Assembly: GCA_036489025.1 (NCBI GenBank)
Contig: DASXGN010000001.1
Span: forward strand, 88,602 to 152,601
Length of the DNA: 64,000 bases
DNA from: Dryocola sp036489025
GTDB lineage: Bacteria > Pseudomonadota > Gammaproteobacteria > Enterobacterales > Enterobacteriaceae
Direction: 5' to 3'
Part shown: piece by piece, positions 51,044 through 59,874 of the stretch
How positions within the stretch are numbered: position 1 is the stretch's first letter
Layout of the letters: every line of letters starts with the position of its first letter
Translations under genes and position numbers: made by a program
The notes under the pieces: generated by a model
Told to the model about the DNA's origin: nothing
What the model saw: the letters and a program-made list of their open reading frames with translations, nothing else
Databases searched by the model: none

Positions 51044-51589
51044 TCAGGGATAAACCAGCGTAAACCAGACTTGAGAATGAATATTTCCCGGCAGTACGCG
51101 TTCGGTAACCGAACGGTAGCGAGCGGTAAAATGCAGCGTCATTTCCTGGGTTTTAATCGGGGCAAAATAGCCCGGTTCGGTATTGGGAATAATCAGCTGC
51201 TGCTCGCTGTCGAATAGTGCGAGGCCAATTCCGGTGCTGGCGTCGTTGCCGTTTTCACTGGTTGAGGCCAGAAAGACCTGCGGGTCTTCTGCGGGAGTGG
51301 CCCCCTGAAAAGCGATGCCCACGTGATCAGACACATCGGCAAGACAGTTGGTCAGGCGGATGGCAAACGGAATGCTGATGGGCGCATAGCTGCCCACCCC
51401 TTTGAAGAGTGAGCTGCGGTACTGCCCCATCTGCACGGTCATCTCTTCGCTTTCAGGCGCAACGGCGCAGGCGCCGTTGACCAGCGAACCGCGCATATGA
51501 ACCTTGCCGCCTTCAATAATGACGACCCGCTTCGCCAGCGCCGGGCTTGCCGCTACCAGTAACAGGAGGAACAGGATTTTGCTTTTCAT
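51044..51589 (-). CDS. fimI: FimI, fimbrial subunit-like protein
   Basis: 181 residues with a signal peptide (cleavage after SPALA near 19). A pilin domain with the Cys pair GACAV and LTNCLAD, the RSSLFKGVGS motif aligned to FimA's RTAAFTKAGD, and a C-terminal FTLVYP. It stands between fimA and fimC as in Salmonella. It is a minor subunit, thought to limit or anchor the rod. Confidence 0.92.
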   Translation of the reverse strand: MKSKILFLLLLVAASPALAKRVVIIEGGKVHMRGSLVNGACAVAPESEEMTVQMGQYRSSLFKGVGSYAPISIPFAIRLTNCLADVSDHVGIAFQGATPAEDPQVFLASTSENGNDASTGIGLALFDSEQQLIIPNTEPGYFAPIKTQEMTLHFTARYRSVTERVLPGNIHSQVWFTLVYP

Positions 51590-51659
51590 GCTCGCCTTCT
51601 CAGGATTAACGTGAAATCTGCCTCTTCCCTGAGGCCAGGCGTATCCTTACGCCTGTCGA

Positions 51660-52226
51660 TTACTCGTATTTCATGACGAAAGTAGCGTCAGCGTTGGCCT
51701 GACCCGCAGTAGCGGTAGCCGCAGTCGCTTTATAGCGAGCGGTGAACGGCAGGGTGTTCGTCCCGTCATTCAGGTTCTGAGCGGTAGAGAACGTTGCGCC
51801 ATCCGGGGATAACACTTTAGAAGCGCGGTCGAGGATCTGGATGCCCACGCCGGTCGCGGTGGTGCCGTTATCACCGGAAGCTACGGCCAGCAGCGTTGGG
51901 TCCACGGCGTCAGACTGGCCGGAGAAAGCGGCGGAAGCGGTAGCCGCTACGGTGCTGTCACAGTCGTTCAGAACGATGGTGAAAGGAATCTGAGCGGAAG
52001 TGTCACCGGCTTTGGTGAAAGCAGCGGTGCGGTACTGGCCCAGTTTCACAATCTGGCCGTCGGACTGAGTGCTGACGGAGCAGGCCGCGTTCACCAGCTC
52101 ACCTTTAAAGTGAATAGTGCCGCCGTTAACCGTTACCGGAGATGGAACTGGATCTTCAGCGTGAGCCACGCCGCCCAGCAGAGCCAGACCGGCAACCAAA
52201 GAAGATGCAATTTTGGTGAATTTCAT
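51660..52226 (-). CDS. fimA: FimA, major type 1 fimbrial subunit
   Basis: 188 residues from the ATG at 52226 (MKFTKIASSLVAGLALLGG) behind AAGGA; a longer reading is unlikely. A signal peptide is cleaved after GVAHA at 23. The mature pilin has the disulfide Cys in NAACSVS and LNDCDST and ends ADATFVMKYE. It is the first gene of the fim operon. The 773-base upstream region holds its FimZ-dependent promoter. Confidence 0.96.
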   Translation of the reverse strand: MKFTKIASSLVAGLALLGGVAHAEDPVPSPVTVNGGTIHFKGELVNAACSVSTQSDGQIVKLGQYRTAAFTKAGDTSAQIPFTIVLNDCDSTVAATASAAFSGQSDAVDPTLLAVASGDNGTTATGVGIQILDRASKVLSPDGATFSTAQNLNDGTNTLPFTARYKATAATATAGQANADATFVMKYE

Positions 52227-52999
52227 GGATATTCCTTCAATTATTAAAACGCACATCCGGATAACGCATCCTTCATTATTCCGTTTGAATTATCAGCGGC
52301 CTGAAACAGACCTGTTGAGCACTCCCCATTCCCTGCGGAGAGATTGAATGTCTTGTCCAGTATTTATTCATCCGGCCTATTCCGGGATAACGCTCACCGG
52401 CCTGAATAATCAGGTCCGCGCTCTCCGGTTATCTTGTGGAATAGCGTTCAGTAAATAAATATTTAAATCGTCATCTGGCGACGAGGCATAAATTAAGCAA
52501 AATTTAAGTTAAGCGATAGATGCAAAATCTCTATATTTCCTAAGCATCGGCTTAATGAAGCCTAAGAAATATCGTCAGACGGAGCAGGTATTTGGGTGAA
52601 TAACGGCGATAAGCTATTATTTTGACAGGGGTAAACAGAACTTTCTTAGAATAAGATTCTCGTTAAAAAATGGTTAATTTTTCGATCGGTTTGTTACATC
52701 GAGCACAGGGTTAGCCAATTAGCCCACCGCTCAATAAAGAAAATAATAATAATCATTCAACCCTAAAACGTGCGCAAAATTAAATTCAAGATTGAATGAC
52801 GTAATACTAGCAGCAGCCAAAGATAATTAGCCAAGTTATTATCACGTGATATGAAAAATATTGCTAAATATCCGCGCTGGATCAAATTTGCGGCTAGCCC
52901 GCAGCGCCGCGGCGAAAAACATAAGTGCCAAAACGTTAAATACGTCACATAAGCGGTGCTACACTGTGCGGCTTCTCGCAGAACGTATCAGGTAATCAA
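52227..52999. promoter_or_regulatory. AT-rich regulatory gap between fimA and nepI
   Basis: 773 bases with no supported gene. The half nearer nepI (52440-52930) is very AT-rich. It holds two short dyads, GGCTTAATGAAGCC (52552-52565) flanked by two CCTAAG copies, and AGAATAAGATTCT (52648-52660). They are candidates for NarL-type regulator binding (FimZ or RcsB). No pair of fimS-like 9-base inverted repeats was seen, and no recombinase gene is nearby. Confidence 0.5.
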
Positions 53000-54184
53000 A
53001 TGAGTGAACATATCGAAAGAAAAACCCAGCCCGCAGCGGTAACCCGACCCAACTGGTCGGCGGTCTTTGCCGTAGCGTTTTGCGTCGCCTGCCTGATTAC
53101 CGTCGAATTCTTACCGGTCAGCCTGCTGACGCCGATGGCGCAGGATCTGGGGATTTCCGAAGGCGTCGCCGGACAGTCGGTAACCGTCACGGCCTTTGTC
53201 GCCATGTTCGCCAGCCTGTTTGTGACCGCCGTTATCCGTTCGGCGGACAGACGCGCCGTGGTGCTGGTGTTTTCCGTCCTGCTCACCCTTTCCTGCCTGC
53301 TGGTTTCTTTTGCCAACAGCTTCACGCTGCTGCTCTTAGGCCGGGCCTGCCTGGGGCTTGCTCTGGGAGGATTCTGGGCGATGTCGGCCTCGCTGACCAT
53401 GCGCCTGGTGCCCGCCCGAACGGTGCCTAAAGCGCTGTCGGTTATCTTTGGCGCGGTGTCGATTGCGCTGGTAATTGCCGCCCCGCTGGGCAGCTTCCTC
53501 GGCGGAATTATCGGCTGGCGCAACGTGTTTAACGGCGCGGCGCTGATGGGCGTGATTTGTATTCTTTGGGTGTGGAAAGCGCTGCCTTCGCTGCCGGGCG
53601 AGCCCGCTCACCACAGGCAAAACATGTTTGGTATTTTAAAACGCCCCGGCGTGCTGGCCGGCATGGCGGCAATCTTTCTGGCCTTCGCCGGGCAGTTCGC
53701 CTTCTTCACCTACATTCGCCCGGTGTACATGACGCTTGCCGGTTTTGACGTGGACGGCCTGACGCTGGTGCTGCTGAGCTTTGGCATCGCCAGCTTCGTT
53801 GGCACCTCGCTTTCGGCCGTGTTCCTGAAGCGCTCCCTGAAGCTTTCGCTAACCCTTGCGCCGCTGATTCTGGCGCTGAGTGCCCTGACGCTGGTGCTGT
53901 GGGGTTCGGACAAAATCGTCGCCTCCGCCATCGCCATTATTTGGGGCTTCGCCTTTGCGCTTATCCCGGTCGGCTGGTCAACGTGGATCACCCGCTCGCT
54001 TGCGGATCAGGCGGAAAAAGCGGGATCGATTCAGGTGGCGGTCATTCAACTGGCTAACACCTGCGGCGCCGCGGTCGGCGGCTACGCGCTGGATAACCTC
54101 GGCCTGCTGTCACCGCTGATGCTGTCCGGAAGCCTGATGCTGCTCACCGCGCTGCTTGTCGCGATGAGAGTGCGGATGAAATAG
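53000..54184 (+). CDS. nepI: NepI, purine ribonucleoside efflux pump
   Basis: 394 residues; E. coli NepI is 396. Twelve-span MFS transporter. The whole body is NepI-like: NWSAVFAVAFCVACL, GISEGVAGQSVTVTAFVAM, and the C-terminal GSIQVAVIQLANTCGAA. It exports inosine, guanosine and toxic purine analogues. Single gene with its own terminator. Confidence 0.96.
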   Translation: MSEHIERKTQPAAVTRPNWSAVFAVAFCVACLITVEFLPVSLLTPMAQDLGISEGVAGQSVTVTAFVAMFASLFVTAVIRSADRRAVVLVFSVLLTLSCLLVSFANSFTLLLLGRACLGLALGGFWAMSASLTMRLVPARTVPKALSVIFGAVSIALVIAAPLGSFLGGIIGWRNVFNGAALMGVICILWVWKALPSLPGEPAHHRQNMFGILKRPGVLAGMAAIFLAFAGQFAFFTYIRPVYMTLAGFDVDGLTLVLLSFGIASFVGTSLSAVFLKRSLKLSLTLAPLILALSALTLVLWGSDKIVASAIAIIWGFAFALIPVGWSTWITRSLADQAEKAGSIQVAVIQLANTCGAAVGGYALDNLGLLSPLMLSGSLMLLTALLVAMRVRMK

Positions 54185-54205
54185 CGGGGAAACCCTCTTC
54201 GTTTA

Positions 54206-54238
54206 TCCGTCCTGCCTTCTCGTGCAGGGCGGATTTTT
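54206..54238 (+). terminator. nepI terminator
   Basis: A 10-bp stem TCCGTCCTGC / GCAGGGCGGA (one G-T pair), eight-base loop, followed by five Ts, 21 bases after the stop. Convergent with tauD. Confidence 0.9.
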
Positions 54239-54257
54239 CCCCCGGATACCCTTCGGT

Positions 54258-55106
54258 TTATCGCCGATAAAAAGGCCGATCGCCGAGGATGGTTGCGCGG
54301 TGCATGACGCGGCGCGCGGGCAGATAGTCGGCGTTGGCGTAGTGCTGCGTGACCCGGTTATCCCAGATGGCAATGTCATTTTCCTGCCAGCGCCAGCGAA
54401 CCTGGAACTCCGGTTTGCTGACGTGCGTGAACAGGAAGCCGAGCAGCGCATCGCTCTCTTTCTGGCTGAGATCGACAATACGCGTGGTGAATCCTTCGTT
54501 AACAAACAGCGCCTGCCTGCCGCTGACCGGATGAGTGCGCACCACCGGGTGGGTTAACGGCGGGTTTTTGATGACGGCTTCGCGCCAGCGCTGGTGCTCC
54601 GCTTCGCTACGACTGTGCTTGTATTCCGGGAACGACTTTCTGAAATCGTGCTCCGCTTCAAGACCGCTGAGCAGATGCTTAAAAGGCTCAGACAGCGCTT
54701 CATAGGCGGCAATGCCGCTCGTCCATAGCGTGTCCCCGCCCGTTTCGGGCAGCTGTTTCGCCGCAAGAATCGCGCCTGCCGGGGGCGTGCTGATAAAGGT
54801 GACATCGGTATGCCAGTTGTCGTTATCCGGCGGGTTATCGTTGTGCGTATCGAGCACGATAATTTCTTCTACGCCCTCGGCGTGCGGATAAACCGGGTGA
54901 ATATGCAGGTCGCCAAAACGCTGGGCCAGCCCGCGCTGCTGCGTCGGGGTAATCGGCTGGTCGCGGAAGAACAGCACCTGATGGCGGATCAGCGCGTGAT
55001 AGATCTGCTCAAACTGGTTGTCGCTCAGCCCGCGCGCCAGGTCCACCCCGCTCACCAGCCCGCCGATGTAAGGTCCCAGCGGCGCAATATTAACTTTTTC
55101 ACTCAT
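54258..55106 (-). CDS. tauD: Taurine dioxygenase
   Basis: 282 residues from the ATG at 55106; E. coli TauD is 283. An Fe(II)/2-oxoglutarate dioxygenase that releases sulfite from taurine. Iron ligands His99 and Asp101 in NWHTDVTF and the distal His near 255 (RVMHRATI) are present. The start overlaps the tauC stop by four bases (ATGA). Last gene of tauABCD. Confidence 0.97.
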   Translation of the reverse strand: MSEKVNIAPLGPYIGGLVSGVDLARGLSDNQFEQIYHALIRHQVLFFRDQPITPTQQRGLAQRFGDLHIHPVYPHAEGVEEIIVLDTHNDNPPDNDNWHTDVTFISTPPAGAILAAKQLPETGGDTLWTSGIAAYEALSEPFKHLLSGLEAEHDFRKSFPEYKHSRSEAEHQRWREAVIKNPPLTHPVVRTHPVSGRQALFVNEGFTTRIVDLSQKESDALLGFLFTHVSKPEFQVRWRWQENDIAIWDNRVTQHYANADYLPARRVMHRATILGDRPFYRR

Positions 55107-55930
55107 TGCCCTTCTCCATGCCATGGGGTTAACCGGCGCTGCAAGGCGCGTAAACCCAGCTCTAAACAAAATGCGATCGCGGCTATCACGCCGATTCCGG
55201 CCAGCACCACGTCGGTCGCCAAAAATTCACCGGCGGACTGCACCATAAAGCCCAGGCCTCGGGTGGCGGCGATAAGCTCGGCGGCGACCAGCGTTGACCA
55301 GCCGACGCCGAGGCCGATGCGAAATCCGGTCAGGATCTCCGGCAGCGCGCCGGGCAGAATCACGTACCAGACAACCTGAGCGCGGGTCGCCCCTAATGCC
55401 CTGGCGGCACGCACACGAACCTGCTGCACGCTGCGTACGCCGGCCATCGTCGACATTGCCACCGGGGCGAAGATCGCCAGGTAAATCAGTAAAATTTTCG
55501 AGGTTTCGCCGATGCCGAACCAAATCACCATCAGCGGCAGATAGGCCAGCGGCGGCACCGGGCGGTAAAGTTCGATCAGCGGATCGAGGATGCCGCGCAC
55601 CGTTGGGCTGAGGCCCATAGCAATCCCGACGGGAATGCCAATCAGCACCGCCGCAAACAGCGCGGTGAGAATGCGCAACAGGCTGGCGGCTAAATGCTGC
55701 CAGAGCGTGGCGTCCATAAAGCCCTGCGGCCCGGCAATGCTAATCAGCTTGCCCAGCACCTGACCGGGAGCGGGCAGAAACAGCGGGCTAATCCACTGTT
55801 CCGCCGCGACCCACCACCACAGCAGCACAATGGCGGTGAGCGTCATAAGGCTTAGCGTAATCTGGCGCGAGAAGGGCCAGCGCAGGGAGAGACGCCTGCG
55901 GCGCGGTTTATCTGGAATTGCAATGCTCAC
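55103..55930 (-). CDS. tauC: Taurine ABC transporter permease
   Basis: 275 residues with six membrane spans. The inner-membrane permease EAA loop is ALGATRAQVVWYVILPGALP near 176-195, which contacts TauB. Start overlaps the tauB stop by four bases. Third gene of the operon. Confidence 0.96.
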   Translation of the reverse strand: MSIAIPDKPRRRRLSLRWPFSRQITLSLMTLTAIVLLWWWVAAEQWISPLFLPAPGQVLGKLISIAGPQGFMDATLWQHLAASLLRILTALFAAVLIGIPVGIAMGLSPTVRGILDPLIELYRPVPPLAYLPLMVIWFGIGETSKILLIYLAIFAPVAMSTMAGVRSVQQVRVRAARALGATRAQVVWYVILPGALPEILTGFRIGLGVGWSTLVAAELIAATRGLGFMVQSAGEFLATDVVLAGIGVIAAIAFCLELGLRALQRRLTPWHGEGQ

Positions 55931-56694
55931 TGGAAGCCCTCCCGCTGTTCAAACACGCGGCTCAGCACGTATTCGCGCTTCGCGATAAATTCCGGATCGG
56001 ATTTGATGCTGCGGCACGGTTCACCCGCGGCAAAACGGCGGCCAAAATCTAGCGGAAGCCGTTCCAGCACGCGCCCCGGCCCCGGCGAAAGCAGCACCAG
56101 CTCGGTCGCCAGAAAAACGGCTTCTTCAATATCGTGGGTGATGAGCAGCACCTGGCGGCGGCTTTCGTGCCACAGCTTCAGCAGCAGGGTCTGCATCTGC
56201 TCGCGGGTGAAGGCATCCAGCGCGCCAAAAGGCTCATCGAGCAGCAGGAGCTGGGGGGTTGTCGCCAGCGCCCGGGCGATACCCACGCGCTGACGCTGCC
56301 CGCCGGAAAGCTGCCAGACGGCGCGTTTAGCCTTATCTTCCAGCCCAACCTTGCGCAGCATGTCGAGCGCAATTTGCTCGCGCTGCGGCTTAGGCTGCCC
56401 GGCCAGCTGTAAACCGAAGGCGACGTTATCCAGCACCGTACGCCACGGCAGCAGCCCTTCACTTTGAAAGACCACGCCGCGTTCCGCTCCCGGCCCGGTG
56501 ACGTGCTTTCCCCCTAGCGTGATGCTGCCGGTGCTGTAAGGGACAAAGCCTGCTATCAGGTTAAGCAGTGTGGTTTTCCCGCAGCCGGACGGGCCGAGCA
56601 CCACCAGCAGCTCCCCTTCGTCCACCGTCAGATTGATGTCGTTGAGAACGGTTTTTCCGCCGTAGTCGGCGCTGAGTCCGGATACCTGTAGCAT
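55927..56694 (-). CDS. tauB: Taurine ABC transporter ATPase
   Basis: 255 residues. Walker A GPSGCGKT at 34-41, signature LSGGQRQRVGIARAL near 128-142, and Walker B LLLLDEPFGALD just behind. Energises taurine import by TauA and TauC. Ten bases separate it from tauA. Confidence 0.97.
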   Translation of the reverse strand: MLQVSGLSADYGGKTVLNDINLTVDEGELLVVLGPSGCGKTTLLNLIAGFVPYSTGSITLGGKHVTGPGAERGVVFQSEGLLPWRTVLDNVAFGLQLAGQPKPQREQIALDMLRKVGLEDKAKRAVWQLSGGQRQRVGIARALATTPQLLLLDEPFGALDAFTREQMQTLLLKLWHESRRQVLLITHDIEEAVFLATELVLLSPGPGRVLERLPLDFGRRFAAGEPCRSIKSDPEFIAKREYVLSRVFEQREGFQ

Positions 56695-56704
56695 GCCTGC
56701 CCCC

Positions 56705-57679
56705 TTACTGCGCCAGCGTTTTCACGAAGCGGTCGGTCACAAACTGGCTGTAGTCCGTCTGCACCGCCGGAACTTTGCCCTGCGCCTTCAGGAACTGCGC
56801 GGTGTCGACAATCGCTTTGTTTACCGGCGCGCCAAGCTGCTCTTTCTGCTGGCTCGCGGTGAGATAGGTATTGCCTTTCACCAGCCCCGGCACGTCGCTT
56901 TCCGGCACGCCGCTCAGGCGAGAGAGTTTGCTGAGGTTGTCAGGCTGTTTGAGCCAGGCGTCCGGATTATCGATATAGCCTTTCTGCGCCTGTAAAGCGC
57001 TGCGGGCGAAGGCCTCAACAACTTCAGGATGCTGCCGGGCGAAGTCTTTGCGCACGACCCACACGTCCAGCGTTGGCGCGCCCCATTTGCCCACCTGCGC
57101 GGAATCCGTCAGCACGGTCCCGTCTTTTTCCAGCTCGTTAACCGCCGGAGCCCAGACGTAGGCGGCATCAATGTCGCCCCGCTGCCAGGCGGCAATAATC
57201 GCCGGCGGCTGGAGGTTGAGGATTTGAACCTGACCGGGCTTGATACCCCAGTGATTAAGGGCCGCCAGCAGGCTGTAATGCGTGGTGGAGATAAACGGGA
57301 CGGCGATGCGCTTGCCAATCAGATCCTGCGGGCTGCTGATGCCTTTTTTCACCACCAGCGCCTCGGAGTTGCCGAGCTGCGAGGCCAATAAAAAGACTTC
57401 GATCGGCACGTTCTGGCTGGCGGCAACCGCCAGCGGGCTGGAACCAATATTGCCGATTTGCACGTCGCCCGAAGCCAGGGCGCGCACCACGGATGCGCCG
57501 CTGTCGAATTTACGCCACTCGACTTTTGCACCGCTCTCTTTGGCAAAGGAGTTGTCTGCCTGCGCGACTTTCGCGGGTTCGGCGGAGGTTTGATAAGCCA
57601 CGGTAACGTCCACCGCGTGTGCCTGAGTGGCGAGTAAGGCCAGCGCGGCCAGCCAAAGTGAATGTCGTTTTACGCCCAT
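56705..57679 (-). CDS. tauA: Taurine-binding periplasmic protein
   Basis: 324 residues from the ATG at 57679, eight bases from GGAG; an ATG six codons upstream is less likely. A signal peptide ends near ATQAHA^VDVTVAYQ. The mature protein has VAYQTSAEPAKVAQADN and VPFISTTHYSLLAAL, TauA-like throughout. It is the first gene of tauABCD; expression should need sulfate starvation and Cbl/CysB. Confidence 0.96.
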   Translation of the reverse strand: MGVKRHSLWLAALALLATQAHAVDVTVAYQTSAEPAKVAQADNSFAKESGAKVEWRKFDSGASVVRALASGDVQIGNIGSSPLAVAASQNVPIEVFLLASQLGNSEALVVKKGISSPQDLIGKRIAVPFISTTHYSLLAALNHWGIKPGQVQILNLQPPAIIAAWQRGDIDAAYVWAPAVNELEKDGTVLTDSAQVGKWGAPTLDVWVVRKDFARQHPEVVEAFARSALQAQKGYIDNPDAWLKQPDNLSKLSRLSGVPESDVPGLVKGNTYLTASQQKEQLGAPVNKAIVDTAQFLKAQGKVPAVQTDYSQFVTDRFVKTLAQ

Positions 57680-57730
57680 GATTTCTGCTCCGCTCAATGT
57701 TGAGCTCGCAGTATTCCGGGCTGGGGCAAA

Positions 57731-57771
57731 GACATAAAAGAATTAAAAATTATCGCTAATGCTTTTATGTC
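57731..57771 (-). promoter_or_regulatory. Inverted repeat in the tauA control region
   Basis: GACATAAAAG (57731-57740) and CTTTTATGTC (57762-57771) are perfect 10-base inverted arms, 21 bases apart, 52-92 bases before the tauA start. The region between them is AT-only-rich. It may be the binding site of the LysR activator Cbl or of CysB, but this rests only on position. Confidence 0.5.
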
Positions 57772-57811
57772 CTTAGATAAGATTTAGCTTTTGATAGTTG
57801 GAGGATGGGAA

Positions 57812-57836
57812 TAAAACAGCCCGCCCGTGACGGGCT
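57812..57836 (-). terminator. Terminator of the flxA-like gene
   Basis: On the minus strand a 6-bp stem (AGCCCG / CGGGCT) runs into GTTTTATT. It begins 15 bases after the flxA-like stop. Confidence 0.8.
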
Positions 57837-57851
57837 AAACAGCAGGGAAGA

Positions 57852-58229
57852 TTAAATATAAATATCGATGAATCCGTCGATTTTCCTGGCCGTTTGAGCC
57901 TGAGATAACGCCTCTCCGGCGGCGCTTTTATCGTGTTTTGCGGCGTGCTTTTGCTGAGCTTCTTCAACCTGCCTGCGCTGGAGCTGGGCAAGCTGCTCGT
58001 GCAGAACGGCAAGCTGCGCGCGCATGCCTTCGATAGTTTCCTGTTTTTGCTTATCGCTGCCCTGCGTTTCGCCCGTCGCCAGTCCCTGAATATATTCCGT
58101 CATCTCTTTGGTCAGGGCTTTAATTTCTTCCTGCACCTGCTTAATCTTGGTGGCCGTATCGCTGCCTCCACCGGCTTTTGCTGCGGGCGCGTTTTGCTCA
58201 AGGAATTTGCTTGCAGAAATAACCGTCAT
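57852..58229 (-). CDS. FlxA-like protein
   Basis: 125 residues, mostly charged helix. A short N-terminal SASKFLEQN is followed by a coiled-coil (about 25-95: KIKQVQEEIKALTKEMTEYI, MRAQLAVLHEQLAQLQRRQVEEA) and the FlxA-family tail IDGFIDIYI. FlxA in E. coli is a flagellar-regulon protein of unknown role. A good FliA promoter was not seen. It is 89 bases after the SGNH-like gene on the same strand. Confidence 0.75.
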   Translation of the reverse strand: MTVISASKFLEQNAPAAKAGGGSDTATKIKQVQEEIKALTKEMTEYIQGLATGETQGSDKQKQETIEGMRAQLAVLHEQLAQLQRRQVEEAQQKHAAKHDKSAAGEALSQAQTARKIDGFIDIYI

Positions 58230-58318
58230 TTTATCTCCCGTCTTCAGATGATCTTTTCTTTAACCCTGAAGAGATCATCGGTGAAAACGGAAGATGCCTA
58301 AAAATTTCTTTCCGGGGA

Positions 58319-59695
58319 TTAAACTGCGACGCCCACCTTTCTGAGTTTAATCACCAGCTTCTTCGCGCCGTCAGCGTTGAGGTGGTCGCCGTCGCGGAAG
58401 TGTTTGCGGGCAAAATCTTTATTTTCTGACCAGTCGATAAACCGCAGCCTTTCCTCACCCAAACCCGCTAAGAATTTGCTGTTTGTCTGCTTCATCCTGC
58501 CGTCGATATTCTCGACGTATGGCGCAGGGAACGGCGGCACAAGCCAGGTGACAGATTTTCCGCGCGCCTTCATCGCCGCCGCCATTTCTTCGATCAGCAC
58601 CTTATTCTCGGCAAGGATCGCCTCGTGCTTAGCCAGCTTCGAGTGCGCCTGCGCCCGCATCACCGCCAGGCCGATATGCTGCTGTGGATCGGCGAAGTCC
58701 TTCGCATTAAGTAATTCGTTGGTGGCGATATGCGCCTGCGCCATATATTCCATGGGCCAGGACGTTGGCTCGCCTGCGGGCTGAAAGATCAGCGAGGAAA
58801 GCATCGGCAAATGCTTTACCGCGGCCAGGCACGGCATGGCGATTTGGTTATCCGCGAAGAACAGGCTGAAGGAGTCGATCACCGACTTATTAAATGCGTC
58901 TTTAGTCCTGAACAGATCGCAGTAGAGATCGAACAGGCCGAAGCAGAACACAAAATGATTAACGTGCGGCAGGTTGTTGAGCGCGTGAAAGACCAGCGCG
59001 TGAGCCTGCTTGATGCTTAAGCTGTGCATCGACAGATTGACCGCCCGCTCGGTATGCTTCTCCGGAAAAGCGTAATAGCCGTATGAATTGCCGAGCACCA
59101 GCGTCTGAACATCGGCGGCGCTCGCCAGGCGATATCTGTTCTCCAGCCAGGCCGCGTGGGAATATTTTACTGCCGACGTCGGGCGATAATTTAAAAACAT
59201 CAGCTCGTAAAAAGGGACAACCGCCAGGGCATGGATCAGGTTGGCGGCCTGCACAAACTTCGTCCCTTCGGGATCGTAAACCACAAACGGGGCGGCGGCG
59301 GCATTCAGCGTCTGCATAAGCTGCCGAGCTTCCTCAGCGTTCGCGGCCTTGCCCGAATGGTAATAAACCCCGGCGATATGGCTATTGTCGAGGTTTGCCT
59401 CTAGCTGCTTGAAATTTTCAGCGTTGCCAAGATAAAAAAGGCTGATGCCGCTGCTCTGAATCAGGCTTTGCCAGTACCGGGTGAACGCCTGCAAAGCTGG
59501 CGCGAATGAAGTCTCGCGTTCTTCAATGACATCGGCAACGGCGTTGATTAGCCGGGTGGCCTCATCGCTGTCGTTCAGGAACCCCGGCTCCGACAAAATA
59601 TAGGTCGCCACTTCGTGAATGATTCCCGAATCACCTTCATGTTGCTCAAGAACGCTGATGCATTCTTTTATTTTCAGTAAGAGAGCCTTACTCAT
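58319..59695 (-). CDS. Unrecognised SGNH-hydrolase-like protein
   Basis: 458 residues from the ATG at 59695 (a GTG two codons earlier is possible; no clear ribosome site). No signal peptide. An N-terminal ~180-residue region is unrecognised. Then VLVLGNSYGYY has the Ser of a GDS-like block I (Ser204, with Asn instead of Asp), and near the end RDGDHLNADGAKKL supplies the DxxH of block V (Asp435, His438). Blocks II and III are not obvious. If active it would be an acyl- or acetyl-hydrolase or transferase. Its neighbour is a FlxA-like gene. Confidence 0.6.
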   Translation of the reverse strand: MSKALLLKIKECISVLEQHEGDSGIIHEVATYILSEPGFLNDSDEATRLINAVADVIEERETSFAPALQAFTRYWQSLIQSSGISLFYLGNAENFKQLEANLDNSHIAGVYYHSGKAANAEEARQLMQTLNAAAAPFVVYDPEGTKFVQAANLIHALAVVPFYELMFLNYRPTSAVKYSHAAWLENRYRLASAADVQTLVLGNSYGYYAFPEKHTERAVNLSMHSLSIKQAHALVFHALNNLPHVNHFVFCFGLFDLYCDLFRTKDAFNKSVIDSFSLFFADNQIAMPCLAAVKHLPMLSSLIFQPAGEPTSWPMEYMAQAHIATNELLNAKDFADPQQHIGLAVMRAQAHSKLAKHEAILAENKVLIEEMAAAMKARGKSVTWLVPPFPAPYVENIDGRMKQTNSKFLAGLGEERLRFIDWSENKDFARKHFRDGDHLNADGAKKLVIKLRKVGVAV

Positions 59696-59874
59696 AGCCA
59701 CAAAACCATTTTTAGGAATATGGAGATGATTTTATGCTGAACATGAAATGTTCAATAGGCGGATGAGCCCCAGCGTTTGGGGGATATTTGTTGATTAGAG
59801 ACGATGGGCGAGCACCGAATTAAGTAGCCACCTGCGTCATGTGCGCAGGCGGCCAGGGATAACTTCAGAAAACT

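Noticed and set aside
52763..52948. 61-codon minus-strand frame in the fimA-nepI gap
   Set aside because: No ribosome-binding site, AT-rich composition, and it overlaps the expected nepI promoter; most likely chance.
52227..52999. fimS-type invertible promoter
   Set aside because: I looked for paired 9-base inverted repeats of the TTGGGGCCA kind and saw none, and no fimB/fimE recombinase is in the window.
58230..58318. FliA (sigma-28) promoter before the flxA-like gene
   Set aside because: A -10-like ACCGATGA is present on the minus strand, but at the required distance no TAAA-type -35 is found.
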